This document shows, piece by piece, positions 8,348-16,710 of a stretch of DNA of 33,080 bases. The position numbers and the translations under genes are program-made. The stretch covers positions 1 to 33,080 of the forward strand of contig DATMNI010000128.1 in assembly GCA_035570275.1 (NCBI GenBank), written 5' to 3'. The notes below the pieces were generated by a model. That model saw only the letters and a program-made list of their open reading frames with translations, searched no databases and was not told where the DNA came from. The DNA is from DATMNI01 sp035570275. Its GTDB lineage: Bacteria > Acidobacteriota > Terriglobia > Bryobacterales > Bryobacteraceae. How positions within the stretch are numbered: the first letter of the stretch is position 1; every line of letters begins with the position of its first letter.

Positions 8348-8490
8348 GTGTCACCAATTGAAGACGCCATGCACGTCTTTGACGCGCCCTGTTCGCAGTG
8401 GACCGCGCCGACGAAGGGGGCGAACCGCGCTGCCAGGCGCTGGGGCTTGCCGAAGGGGTGGTTCTCCTCCTGGTGGCGCACACCGTTCGA
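8348..8490 (+). pseudogene. brnT: Decayed BrnT-like toxin fragment
   Basis: Two frames together read like the middle of a BrnT RNase toxin: VSPIEDAMHVFDA in one frame (8348-8386), then LFAVDRADEGGEPRCQALG followed by LAEGVVLLLVAHTVR in another (to 8490). BrnT proteins carry a V-F-EA...VF-D motif, a D-x3-GGE-R segment and a VVLLVVAHT strand. The usual N-terminus (F-W-D--KA--N--KHG) is missing, replaced by the palindromic element. The C-terminal arginine-rich part is also gone, because the next bases are already in brnA sequence. At least one frameshift lies at about 8381-8398. It cannot make a functional toxin. Confidence 0.6.
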
Positions 8491-8744
8491 GGCGGCGCAA
8501 GTTGGCCCAACTCGCGGGACGCCCAGATTCGGAGATCGACTTTTCGGACATTCCACCGCTCAAAGAGAGCTTCTGGAAAAACGCCGTCCGCAATCCGTTC
8601 TACCGGCCGGTGAAGCAGCAACTCACCGTGCGCCTGGACGCCGATATGGTGGCTTGGCTCCGCCGGCAGGGAAGAGGCTATCAGACCAGGCTGAACCGGG
8701 TGCTGCGGTAAGCGATGTTGGAGGAAATCAAGAAAAGCGCTTGA
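8490..8744 (+). pseudogene. brnA: Decayed BrnA-like antitoxin with in-frame stop
   Basis: The frame reads RRRKLAQLAGRPDSEIDFSD, then an insert, then QQLTVRLDADMVAWLRRQG and GYQTRLNRVLR, the ribbon-helix-helix signature of BrnA antitoxins. A TAA (8709-8711) interrupts the helix. Read through, the frame continues AMLEEIKKSA and ends at TGA 8742-8744, the normal kind of BrnA ending, so the TAA is probably a nonsense change from GAA. No start codon of its own is left: the 5-prime end is fused to the brnT remnant. A truncated DNA-binding peptide could still be made from an upstream TTG at 8358, but this is doubtful. Confidence 0.65.
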
Positions 8745-8901
8745 ACAATAAGGAAGTGTCTTCCGGGCTCCCGGGCTTCGTGCGGAGATAGTGTGCCGCC
8801 GGTTCGGAGGCCGGGAGTAAAGCGCCACGGGTTCGCCTCCGCCAGCCTTCCAATGAGTTATTCGCGCAGGATTGCGCTCCACGGTGTCATAATCGGGAAT
8901 C

Positions 8902-11007
8902 ATGAAAAAGCCGGGCGATATCGCACTGCTGGCGGCACTTCTGGCGCTGACCGCGCTGCCCGCGTATAGCGCCGATGTGGAGTGGCGGGTCAACGGCGGG
9001 CCGGACAACATCCGTTACTCGCCGCTGGTGCAGATTACCCCGCGCAACGTAGGCGAACTGCGGGCGGCCTGGACCTACGATTCCCATGACGCCTTCAAAG
9101 ATTCGGAAATGCAGAGCAACCCCATCGTGGTGGATGGCATTCTCTACGCGACTACACCGAAGCTGCGGGTGGTGGCGCTGCATGCCGAGACCGGGCGGGA
9201 GCTTTGGAGCTTTGACCCGGCCGAGCGGGCGCCCGACTCTGATTCCAGCCGGAGCCAGCAGCCGCCGCGCCGCTTCCGCAATCGCGGTGTGACGGTATAT
9301 AAGGACCGCATCTTTTTCACCCACCGCAACTACCTTTGGGCGCTGCGCAAGGCCACCGGCAAACCGGTCGACGAATTCGGCGACAACGGGCGCATCGACC
9401 TGCGCCAGGGCCTGGACCGGCCGGCCGAAAACATCACCATCAGCGCCAGCAGCCCGGGCGTGATTTTCGAGGACACGATCATCCTGGGCAGCACGGTTCC
9501 GGAAACGCTTCCCGGCTCGCCGGGGCACATCCGCGCCTTCGACGCCAACACCGGAAAGCTGCGCTGGATTTTCCACACCATTCCGCACCCGGGCGAATTC
9601 GGCTACGAAACGTGGCCCAGGGAGGCATACAGGATTTCGGGCGGCGCCAACGCCTGGGCCGGATTGACGGTGGATGCCAGGCTGGGCTACGTGTTCGCCG
9701 CCACCGGTTCGGCGTCGTTCGATTTTTACGGCGCCAACCGCATCGGCGACAATTTGTTCGCCAATTGCGTGATCGCGCTGGATGCGCGCACCGGCAAGCG
9801 CGTGTGGCATTTCCAGGCGGTGAAGCACGATACCTGGGACTACGATTTCCCGGCGCCGCCGAGCCTGGTTACCGTGACCCGCGGCGGCCGCAAGATCGAA
9901 GCCGTTGCCCAGATCTCGAAGACCGGCTTCGTGTGGGTCTTCAACCGCAGGACCGGCGAATCGCTCTTCCCCATTGAGTACCGCAAGGTGCCGGCTTCGG
10001 CCCTGGATGGCGAAAAGCTTTCCGAAACGCAGCCGTTCCCTTTGCAGCCGCCGCCGTATGCGCGCCAGGGCCTGACGGAAGCCATGCTGACCACCCGCAC
10101 CCCCGAAGCGCACGCCGCGGTGTTGGAGCAGTTTCGCAAATTCAGTGCAAAAGGGCTTTTCACGCCGCAGTCTACCGAGGGCACCGTCGTGTTCCCGGGT
10201 TTCGATGGCGGCGGCGAGTGGGGCGGGGCAGCCTTCGATCCGGAGACCGGCCTGCTGTACGTGAACTCCAATGAGATGGCCTGGTACACCCGCATGATCC
10301 CTCGCGACGAAAAGTCGGCCTACAACAGCAACTGCGCCGGTTGCCATCGCGCCGACCTGAAAGGCACACCGCCCTCATTTCCTTCGCTGGAGAACCTGGC
10401 CGGGCGCCGCTCACGGCCGGAGGTGGCCGCCATCGTCCGCCAGGGCGCGGGCCGGATGCCGGGCTTTGCATCGCTGGGGAACGACACCGTCAACGATATC
10501 GTGGACTTCGTGATGACCGGCAAGGACAGTGCCGCGGAGCCTGGGCGCGCCGCTAAAGATCCCAATTGGCTGAAGTATCGCAACGATGGGTACAACATTT
10601 TTCTCGACCCCGAGGGTTACCCGGCGATCAAGCCGCCGTGGGGGACGCTCAACGCCATCGATCTCAACCGCGGCGAGATTCGGTGGAAAATTCCTTTCGG
10701 CGAGTTTCCGGCGCTGGTGGCCAAGGGAATCCGCAACACCGGCAGCGACAATTACGGCGGGCCGGTGGTGACGGCCAGCGGCCTGCTGTTCATCGGCGCC
10801 ACCAACTTCGACAAAAAGTTCCATGCTTACGACAAGCTGACCGGCGATCTGCTCTGGGAGACGGAACTTCCCGCCGCCGGCAACGCCACGCCTTCGGTGT
10901 ACGAAATCGACGGGCGGGAATTTGTGGCCATCGTATGCGGCGGGGGCAAGAACGGCGCGCCATCGGGCGGCAGCATCGTGGCCTTCGCGTTGCCAAAGCG
11001 GCCTTGA
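8902..11007 (+). CDS. Secreted PQQ-type quinoprotein dehydrogenase with cytochrome c domain
   Basis: A 701-residue exported quinohemoprotein. A signal peptide covers residues 1-24 (hydrophobic ALLAALLALTALPAYS, cleavage after A-Y-S-A). The beta-propeller typical of PQQ dehydrogenases follows, with NIRYSPLVQITPRNVGELRAAW, repeated W-type blades and KHDTWDYDFPAPPSL near residue 312. A cytochrome c insert has C478-A-G-C481-H482 for covalent heme and a likely Met ligand in GRMPGF near 519. The last blades (FIGATNFDKKFHAYDKLTG, VAIVCGGGKNG) close the propeller. Such enzymes oxidise sugars or alcohols in the periplasm and pass electrons through their own heme. The domain order (cytochrome inserted late in the propeller) resembles soluble glucose/sorbosone-type quinoproteins. 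The substrate cannot be assigned. It is monocistronic. Confidence 0.88.
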   Translation: MKKPGDIALLAALLALTALPAYSADVEWRVNGGPDNIRYSPLVQITPRNVGELRAAWTYDSHDAFKDSEMQSNPIVVDGILYATTPKLRVVALHAETGRELWSFDPAERAPDSDSSRSQQPPRRFRNRGVTVYKDRIFFTHRNYLWALRKATGKPVDEFGDNGRIDLRQGLDRPAENITISASSPGVIFEDTIILGSTVPETLPGSPGHIRAFDANTGKLRWIFHTIPHPGEFGYETWPREAYRISGGANAWAGLTVDARLGYVFAATGSASFDFYGANRIGDNLFANCVIALDARTGKRVWHFQAVKHDTWDYDFPAPPSLVTVTRGGRKIEAVAQISKTGFVWVFNRRTGESLFPIEYRKVPASALDGEKLSETQPFPLQPPPYARQGLTEAMLTTRTPEAHAAVLEQFRKFSAKGLFTPQSTEGTVVFPGFDGGGEWGGAAFDPETGLLYVNSNEMAWYTRMIPRDEKSAYNSNCAGCHRADLKGTPPSFPSLENLAGRRSRPEVAAIVRQGAGRMPGFASLGNDTVNDIVDFVMTGKDSAAEPGRAAKDPNWLKYRNDGYNIFLDPEGYPAIKPPWGTLNAIDLNRGEIRWKIPFGEFPALVAKGIRNTGSDNYGGPVVTASGLLFIGATNFDKKFHAYDKLTGDLLWETELPAAGNATPSVYEIDGREFVAIVCGGGKNGAPSGGSIVAFALPKRP

Positions 11008-11014
11008 CCGGCAG

Positions 11015-11109
11015 GTGGGACAGACCATCGTTTCTCGTGGTCTGTTGTCCCTGGGCTTCGTGAAATCTAAGGGGCTCGACAGGCCACAAACAACGATGGC
11101 CTGTCCCAC
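11015..11109. repeat. Paired-hairpin element bounded by GTGGGACAG
   Basis: The left arm starts GTGGGACAGACCATCGTT and the right arm ends AACGATGGCCTGTCCCAC, an imperfect inverted repeat about 95 bases across. Each arm is itself a hairpin: ACAGACCA...TGGTCTGT on the left and ACAGGCCA...TGGCCTGT on the right. The outer GTGGGACAG/CTGTCCCAC ends match the GTGGGGCAG/CTGCCCCAC ends of the element at 25384-25523. The structure is BIME/REP-like. It lies 8 bases past the quinoprotein stop and could also act as a transcript-end hairpin. Confidence 0.75.
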
Positions 11110-11261
11110 ATCGAGCGCGAAATCTTCACGGCCGCCGGGCCGCCAAAACAAGGTCGTCGCCGCACGTCCACCGCCTGTGGGCGCGATACCCGCATGTTGG
11201 GGTGCGCAAACCCGCATAATACCCCGTTGAAGGGCGCCGATTTGGATTATCGTATCTCTAA

Positions 11262-11375
11262 ATGGCTCAGAAAACGACTCGGAAGCTCGTCTGTGAAACC
11301 TGCAAAAACAAGGGTTGCGTGTCGCTGTGCCGCTTTGCAAAACCGGTTCCTCAACCGGCGAAACGCGCGGCGTAA
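11262..11375 (+). CDS. Possible 37-residue four-cysteine protein
   Basis: A short ATG-to-TAA frame encodes 37 residues: a basic start (MAQKTTRKLVC), then four cysteines at 11, 14, 19 and 23 in a C-x2-C-x4-C-x3-C pattern, and a Lys/Pro/Ala tail. This spacing in so short a basic peptide could be a zinc knuckle or a small Fe-S or nucleic-acid-binding module. No Shine-Dalgarno sequence is seen, so it may be leaderless; a weak TTGAAG box lies at 11227. It lies between the hairpin element and the hydrolase and matches no family I recognise. Chance is a real alternative for so short a frame. Confidence 0.45.
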   Translation: MAQKTTRKLVCETCKNKGCVSLCRFAKPVPQPAKRAA

Positions 11376-11444
11376 TTGAGTGCCGGCATGGCGGGCAACA
11401 ATCCGGCTGGCCCCGGTCCGGGAACTTCGGCCTAATCTGGGTAC

Positions 11445-12209
11445 ATGGAAACCCGTATCCTCTCGGAGCCCGCTCCACCGGCCGATATACGCCTCCCCTA
11501 CGGCGATGGCCCCAGCCAGTTGGTCGATTTCAGGCTGCCCGCGGTTCCCGGTCTCCGGCCGCTTGCCATCATGATCCACGGCGGATTCTGGCGCGCGAGG
11601 TTCAATTTGCTCCACGCCGGCCATCTCTGCGCGGGGCTCGCGGCGGCTGGTTTTGCCTGCGCCAATATTGAGTACCGGCGCGCCGGAGAAGTGGGCTGCG
11701 GTTGGCCCGGCACGTTCAAGGATGTCAGCCACGCGGTGCAATTTGTCCGGGATCGCGCCAATCTGGTTCGTGGGGATGCCCGGCGCACCGTGGTGCTGGG
11801 CCACTCCGCGGGAGGCCACCTGGCGCTTTGGCTGGCCGGCGAGATGGGCGATCTGGCCGGCGTGGTGTCGCTCGCTGGAGTGGCGAGCCTGCGGCTGGCC
11901 TCGGAAATGGGCTTGGGCGGCCAGGCTGTTCGGGAATTCCTGGGCGCCACACCCAGGGAGGCTCCGGACGTCTACCGCTCGGCCGATCCGGAGGGCCGCC
12001 CGTCCGCCGTGCCACGCGTCTTGATCCACGGCACCGCCGACGACCGTGTGCCTATTGCATTAAGCCGCGAGTATGTACGGCTGCGTCAGGGGGATCCGGG
12101 CCCGGTGAAGCTGGTTGAACTCCCCGGCGGCGACCACTTCGATGTGGTCGATCCGCAGAGCCGGTTTTGGGACGTCGTGCTGGGGGAAGTGATGAGCCTG
12201 GTGGCTTGA
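11445..12209 (+). CDS. Alpha/beta hydrolase (esterase / kynurenine-formamidase-like)
   Basis: A 254-residue alpha/beta-hydrolase. The oxyanion-hole motif HGGFWR is at residues 45-50, the nucleophile elbow GHSAGGH puts the catalytic serine at 121, the acid is probably Asp200 in HGTADDRVPI, and the histidine is 231 in GGDHFDVVDP. HGGFW plus GHSAGGHLALWLA is typical of the BD-FAE/arylformamidase-like subgroup, which cleaves small acyl or formyl esters and amides. No signal peptide is seen, so it is probably cytoplasmic. Neighbours do not reveal a kynurenine pathway, so the substrate is open. Confidence 0.88.
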   Translation: METRILSEPAPPADIRLPYGDGPSQLVDFRLPAVPGLRPLAIMIHGGFWRARFNLLHAGHLCAGLAAAGFACANIEYRRAGEVGCGWPGTFKDVSHAVQFVRDRANLVRGDARRTVVLGHSAGGHLALWLAGEMGDLAGVVSLAGVASLRLASEMGLGGQAVREFLGATPREAPDVYRSADPEGRPSAVPRVLIHGTADDRVPIALSREYVRLRQGDPGPVKLVELPGGDHFDVVDPQSRFWDVVLGEVMSLVA

Positions 12210-12230
12210 CGGTTGCCTAGTCGCCCGCCA

Positions 12231-12265
12231 GCCACCGGCCACTGGCCACTGGCCACCGGCCACCG
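12231..12265. repeat. Five tandem heptamers GCCACYG
   Basis: Five head-to-tail 7-base units read GCCACCG, GCCACTG, GCCACTG, GCCACCG, GCCACCG in the 77-base gap between two convergent genes. The seven-base period cannot keep a reading frame, which agrees with its intergenic site. Heptameric arrays of this sort are slippage-prone. Confidence 0.85.
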
Positions 12266-12286
12266 GCATCCTTCCCAGGTCCGCAC

Positions 12287-13513
12287 CTACTTTGCCTGCG
12301 TAACCGTATTCTCCGCCAGCAACCGCTCCACCAGGCCTTTCACTTCTTCCTTCAACTGCTGGTGAAACTCGCCGCTGGCCGCGCCGGCGAAACCGGCGTG
12401 AACGCTGCGCACGCGGCCGTCGCGGCCCAGAAAAAATGTGGTCGGCCAGGCATTCAAGTTCACGGCTTGCGGCAGTTTGGCGTTCAAGTCGCTTTGCTCA
12501 CCGGCCAGCAGCACGGGGTATCGAATGCCATACCGCTTGATGAAAGCCCGCAGCCGCGTGGGATTGCTCAACTGTTCGGCTTCCTCAAAAGACAGGGCGA
12601 CAATCTCCAGGCCGCGGCTGTGGTACTGGCGGTAGAGTTCCACCAGGAACGGGGCTTCGTCGTGGCAGTTGGGGCACCAACTGCCGCCGATGGCGACGAT
12701 CACCACCTTGTTCCGGAAGCGCGCGTCGGTGTTGGATACGATGTGGCCCTCCAGATCGGGGGCGCTGAAACGCAGCGGCTCGGTGGGGTCCTTGACGCTG
12801 GTGTGGCGCGAGGGATCGGTGGGCCGCGGCAGACCCTTGGCGCGGGCATCGGCCGAGCGCACCGCCGTCATCTCCTCCGTGCCGTTCTGGACCACCTTGA
12901 GCGTTCCGTCTTTCCGCGGCGTCACTTCCAACAGCAAGGGGCGGGCGCCGGAGAAATGGCTCAGCACGAATTTGCCATCATGATACGTGCCGGCGAGCGT
13001 ACCGGTGTCGCCATCCACCCGCAGGATAGCGGCGGTGGCTTCCGGGCCGGACTGCCGCACGATCAAGCGCCATGCCGATTCGCCTTTCGCACTCTGGACG
13101 CCCACTTCCCAGAGACCGGCGATGGCCGGCACGTCGGCTTCGGTGAGCGGCGAGGGCACAAAGCGTTTGGCCTGGAACGGATAGGTGCGGCCGGCGCGCG
13201 TGTAGGTTCCCTGCAGGACGCCCCCCATCAGCGAGGCCTCCAGTTTGGCGGCATAGTAGTCGAAGCTCAAGGTGAGCGCCCCATTTTCGAAGCCGCCGGC
13301 GGTTGAGGAGAGCCTCTCCTCGCCATTAAAAAAGGTGCCCGTGGCTGCAGTGCCCTGCCCCGCGGTTGCCGTACCTTGGGTGGAGATTTCCATGCGGAAA
13401 GGGATGTCCAGGCCGTTCACCTGCACGGTGGCGTCCCAGAGTCCGTTTAGAGATTGGGCCAGCACGGCGGGTGCGATGGCCAGGAAAAGCGCGGTCAGCC
13501 GGGTTGCACGCAT
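12287..13513 (-). CDS. Secreted TlpA/ResA-like thioredoxin-fold protein with N-terminal beta domain
   Basis: A 408-residue exported protein. A signal peptide covers residues 1-20 (LTALFLAIAPAVLAQ). Residues 21-235 form an uncharacterised beta-rich region with two halves that each contain GLWD/GLWE and a G-T-L/ALTL strand pattern. Residues 245-400 are a thioredoxin fold of the TlpA/AhpC-TSA type, with the redox pair C280-P-N-C283 in GGSWCPNCHDEAPFL. These proteins reduce disulfides in periplasmic partners, for example during cytochrome c maturation. The presence of a c-type quinoprotein nearby is suggestive but not proof. It is convergent with the hydrolase. Confidence 0.88.
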   Translation of the reverse strand: MRATRLTALFLAIAPAVLAQSLNGLWDATVQVNGLDIPFRMEISTQGTATAGQGTAATGTFFNGEERLSSTAGGFENGALTLSFDYYAAKLEASLMGGVLQGTYTRAGRTYPFQAKRFVPSPLTEADVPAIAGLWEVGVQSAKGESAWRLIVRQSGPEATAAILRVDGDTGTLAGTYHDGKFVLSHFSGARPLLLEVTPRKDGTLKVVQNGTEEMTAVRSADARAKGLPRPTDPSRHTSVKDPTEPLRFSAPDLEGHIVSNTDARFRNKVVIVAIGGSWCPNCHDEAPFLVELYRQYHSRGLEIVALSFEEAEQLSNPTRLRAFIKRYGIRYPVLLAGEQSDLNAKLPQAVNLNAWPTTFFLGRDGRVRSVHAGFAGAASGEFHQQLKEEVKGLVERLLAENTVTQAK

Positions 13514-13588
13514 TGGTGGGAATTGTATCAGTTTTCAACGAAATGCGCGTCGGGCGCCAGTTTAATCGCCCGGGACATTCTCCAATGT

Positions 13589-13724
13589 TTAGTACACCGT
13601 TTCAGAAGATCGCCAACGTATCGGGAAACGGCTTGCTAACGCGCGCGGCTCCGATCAGAGCCGCGACGGTCACAGAGCGGCTGCCTCGAAATACGAGACC
13701 GTATTAATTGAAACGGTGTACTTA
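13589..13724. mobile_element. MITE-like element with 13-bp perfect terminal inverted repeats
   Basis: GTACACCGTTTCA (13592-13604) and its exact complement TGAAACGGTGTAC (13709-13721) bound about 130 bases. Both ends are flanked by TTA (13589-13591 and 13722-13724), which fits a TA or TTA target duplication. The interior has no gene but carries a strong hairpin CGCGGCTC-cgatca-GAGCCGCG (13644-13665). Small size, perfect ends and a TA-type target fit a non-autonomous relative of an IS630/mariner-like transposon. No transposase is in this window. Confidence 0.6.
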
Positions 13725-13730
13725 GCCGGA

Positions 13731-13759
13731 AGGCCGACCCGACTCACCCGAGTCGGCCT
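13731..13759 (-). terminator. Hairpin after the Ig-repeat protein
   Basis: AGGCCGAC and GTCGGCCT (8-bp arms) enclose a second possible pairing CCGACTC-ACCC-GAGTCGG. It lies 24 bases past the stop of the minus-strand gene. No T-run follows, so an intrinsic terminator is only a possibility. Confidence 0.35.
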
Positions 13760-13782
13760 CCGTCCGTTTCGCGACAGGCCCG

Positions 13783-16278
13783 TTACGGCGTCACCGTGAG
13801 CGTAACAGGGGTACTGTGCGACAGCGTTCCGCTGGTCGCCGTCAGGGTCAGGGTAAATGTGCCCAAAGCCGTGTTGTTATTGGTTCTGACCCTCATCGTA
13901 GTCGATCCCGAGGTCACGATCGAGTTCGGACTGAAGCTCGCCGTTGCGTTGGCCGGCAGTCCGCTAACGGCAAACGTCACCGTTCCCGTAAAGCCGCCCG
14001 CAGGCGTCACTGTGGCCGTGTAGTTAGCGCTGCTGCGCCGAGCCACGGACCGGGACGCCGGTGTGGCCGTCAGCGAGAAGTTCCGCCCGTTTACGATCAG
14101 AGTCACCGTCGCCGAATGCGTCAGCGTCCCGCTGGCTCCCGTGATCGTCACGGTGAAGGTGCCGGTTGGCGTCGTGCTCAAGGTAGCGACAGTCAGCGTC
14201 GACGTTCCCGAACCCGTTACCGACGCCGGCACGAAGGTGCCTGTCGCCCCGGCCGGCAACCCGCTGACAGAAAACGTCGCGGTCCCCGTAAAGCCGTTCA
14301 CTGCCGTCACCGTCGTGGTGTAAGTAGTGCTCGCGCCCGGCGTCACGGTTCGCGAAGCGGGGGTCGCCGAGATCGTGAAGTCCGGCACCGGGACGGGGTT
14401 AACCACCAACGCCACCGTGGCGGTGTGCGTCAGCGTCCCGCTGGTTCCGGTAATCGTCAGTGTGAACGTGCCGGTCGGCGTCGTGCCGTTCGTCGTCGTC
14501 ACCGTCAGTGTGGACGAACCTGGAAGCGATAGCGGCGTCAGACTGAACGAGCCCGCAGCGCCTGCCGGAAGCCCGCTCACGGTCAAGCCCACCGTTCCCG
14601 TGAAGCCTCCCAGTGCTGCCGCACTCACCAGGTACGACGTGCTATTGCCTGTCACGACCGTCTGTGAAGCCGGAGAAGCGGAGATCGAGAAATCCGGCGT
14701 CCCGCAACCCGCGAAACGGAAGGACCCGATGAACGTGCTCCAGTTGAAAGACCCGTTGGCGGGCAGAAACTCGTTCGTGTACCAGAGCGTGCAATCGTCC
14801 AGCGGATCGATCCGGAGGGCCGTGTAATCTCCCCACCGCACCAGTCCGCCCGTCTGCGACCCTGGCCCTTCGAACAGGCTCGACTCGGTTCCCATGGTAC
14901 CAACCGCGTCTCCGGGCGCCCGCCCAGTGAATCGGATCGCCGGATGGAGGGTGCTGCTCGAAGCGCTGTATCCGATCGCGATATCTCCCGCCTGGTCCAT
15001 GGCCGCGCTCGCCATCCAGCGGAAGGTCGTGTCCGCCGGCGCGAAAGTCCCTTGCTGGAAAAGACTGAAGGCTCCCGCCGCCGAGACCGGCGCGCGCAAT
15101 TCATACCACCGGACTCCGACGGTGGTTCCCGCAGTCACCGAGTGATTGACCACCATCGCCTCATGATCCGGGAACATGCGGAACGCCAGCCGGTACATGA
15201 GCCGATCGCCGAGCGAATCCAGCAACGTAGTCGTTCCCGATTGCGGGATGCACGCGCCGCCGCCGCACGCCTGGCTGAAAGCCGCGCTGGCGATATCCGG
15301 CACAGCCGTCAGCGTCGACGCCGCCGGATTGGCAAAGTTGGGCGCCAGCTTGAACATGCGCAGGCTGCTGGTGGTCTCGAAGTTCAGGAAGTACCCCGTC
15401 GTGCCGTCGACCGGAGGCGTCGAACCGTCCAGGTCCGATGGCAGAAAGCCGGCGTCGTTGCTGATGGTGAAACAGATGGCGGCCGGATTGGGCGCGCCGC
15501 TCAGCATGGCTTTCCGGTCGTATGCGCATAGATCCGCGCCGGTGAACGTCGCGGCGTTCAGGAACAGGTTATAACTCGCTAAGTACGCGCTATTGGTTGC
15601 CGTTGGCCAGACTCCGATTTTCCCATAGTCGTTCAACTGGGTTCCGAACGGGAACGAGTAGAGGAAAAACGCCCCGCCTGGGTCGTTGGTCTGCGACACC
15701 GCCACGCATTCCGAGAACGGGGCGGTAATGCTGCCAATCTGCGTAACCACCCAGCGGTCCGCCAGCCGGTCGTATTGGACGATCGGATCGCCGGCGTTGG
15801 CGACGGCGCACGGTCCTCCCAGCGCGGTCCACAGAGAGCTCAGACTCTTGGGCGCCACCAACTGCGTGCCGGCATGGTCAAAAACCGCGATTCTCGTGTT
15901 GACCGTCTGCACGATGTGGTTTGGCCCCACCGCGATATTCGGATCGGGCGGCGCGGACCCATTGGCGCCGACACCCGGGAAAAGGGGGTTCTTCTGCGCC
16001 TTCACATCATCCCCATGCTCCTGCTGCAACGCCCCATCATCACCCGAAGCTCCGTCGCCTTTGGACGGCAGCCCGTGTTTCGGATGCGCGTTCGGCGGAT
16101 GTTCGTCGTTGTCATCCGGCATGTCTTTGACGTTGCTGGATACTGCAAAGGCGGATGCCCGTATCACGGTGGCGGCTGGCTGCGCCCACGCGGCCGCACC
16201 TGCAAGAAACACACAGGCCGCCATGGATGAAGAGAGGAAAAAACTTCGCTTCGGCTGGGAATTCGAGATGGTTCTCAT
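13783..16278 (-). CDS. Secreted surface protein with three C-terminal Ig-like repeats
   Basis: An 831-residue exported protein. A signal peptide spans about 1-32 (SSSMAACVFLAGAAAWA). A charged Asp/Glu/His linker (about 50-95) is followed by a large domain (about 95-520) beginning GVGANGSAPPDPNIAVGPNHIVQTVNTRIAVFD, shown here for its start only (GVGANGSAPPDPN), of a kind common in acidobacterial secreted proteins but of unknown function. Three ~100-residue repeats end the protein, each opening F-[ST]-[IL]-[ST]-A-[ST]-PAS and containing GGFTGT or NGFTGT then VSGLPA, at about 528, 627 and 731. These are Ig-like/BACON-type modules used for adhesion or spacing at the surface. No PEP-CTERM or LPXTG tail is seen. 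The DNA repeats are strongly similar, so slippage or gene conversion is likely. Confidence 0.85.
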   Translation of the reverse strand: MRTISNSQPKRSFFLSSSMAACVFLAGAAAWAQPAATVIRASAFAVSSNVKDMPDDNDEHPPNAHPKHGLPSKGDGASGDDGALQQEHGDDVKAQKNPLFPGVGANGSAPPDPNIAVGPNHIVQTVNTRIAVFDHAGTQLVAPKSLSSLWTALGGPCAVANAGDPIVQYDRLADRWVVTQIGSITAPFSECVAVSQTNDPGGAFFLYSFPFGTQLNDYGKIGVWPTATNSAYLASYNLFLNAATFTGADLCAYDRKAMLSGAPNPAAICFTISNDAGFLPSDLDGSTPPVDGTTGYFLNFETTSSLRMFKLAPNFANPAASTLTAVPDIASAAFSQACGGGACIPQSGTTTLLDSLGDRLMYRLAFRMFPDHEAMVVNHSVTAGTTVGVRWYELRAPVSAAGAFSLFQQGTFAPADTTFRWMASAAMDQAGDIAIGYSASSSTLHPAIRFTGRAPGDAVGTMGTESSLFEGPGSQTGGLVRWGDYTALRIDPLDDCTLWYTNEFLPANGSFNWSTFIGSFRFAGCGTPDFSISASPASQTVVTGNSTSYLVSAAALGGFTGTVGLTVSGLPAGAAGSFSLTPLSLPGSSTLTVTTTNGTTPTGTFTLTITGTSGTLTHTATVALVVNPVPVPDFTISATPASRTVTPGASTTYTTTVTAVNGFTGTATFSVSGLPAGATGTFVPASVTGSGTSTLTVATLSTTPTGTFTVTITGASGTLTHSATVTLIVNGRNFSLTATPASRSVARRSSANYTATVTPAGGFTGTVTFAVSGLPANATASFSPNSIVTSGSTTMRVRTNNNTALGTFTLTLTATSGTLSHSTPVTLTVTP

Positions 16279-16710
16279 GTTTGTTTTCTAAACTACTCCG
16301 GTCTTGGAATTATCTACTGCTGTTACGTTACTGTTACTATGCGCGGGCGGCTGGGCGACGCGCCACGTTGATCCGCGGAAAGACTTTTCGGATGTATCGT
16401 GGACTGTCATCCCGATTTTCCCCTTAAACCCGTACGTTTCACGGGGAACAATTCCCGTCGCGCGCCTCCGTTGCTGTGGAGGAATTCTAACACGCTACGT
16501 CTCGGTTAATCTGTTAATCTGTCCTATCGCCGTTAAGCCACTCTTGTCGCCCTTTACCGTCATCAATTATTTGTGTTACAGATCTAAAATGAGGGAGCTC
16601 GCTGCCTGGCGGCTTACATGCGACATGCCCTTCAGCAGATAGGCCTGCGCACCCCGCGGTCGGCGCGCAGGGCACTCCGCGCCTCCTAGAGCCTCCAAGC
16701 TGGCAGTAAC
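16279..16710. other. AT-richer intergenic region
   Basis: About 430 bases without a supported gene. It is more AT-rich than the surroundings and should hold the promoter of the minus-strand Ig-repeat gene. A GC hairpin CCTGCGC...GCGCAGG (16644-16671) lies just past the small membrane-peptide gene and may end that transcript, though no T-run follows it. Short open frames exist on both strands but show no family features. Confidence 0.4.

Noticed and set aside
8887..10347. A 486-residue minus-strand frame opposite the quinoprotein gene
   Set aside because: The plus-strand gene has a signal peptide, propeller motifs and CxxCH. The opposite frame has none.
13783..14700. DNA repeats as a possible CRISPR or satellite array
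   Set aside because: The similarity is explained by three ~100-residue Ig-like protein repeats in frame.
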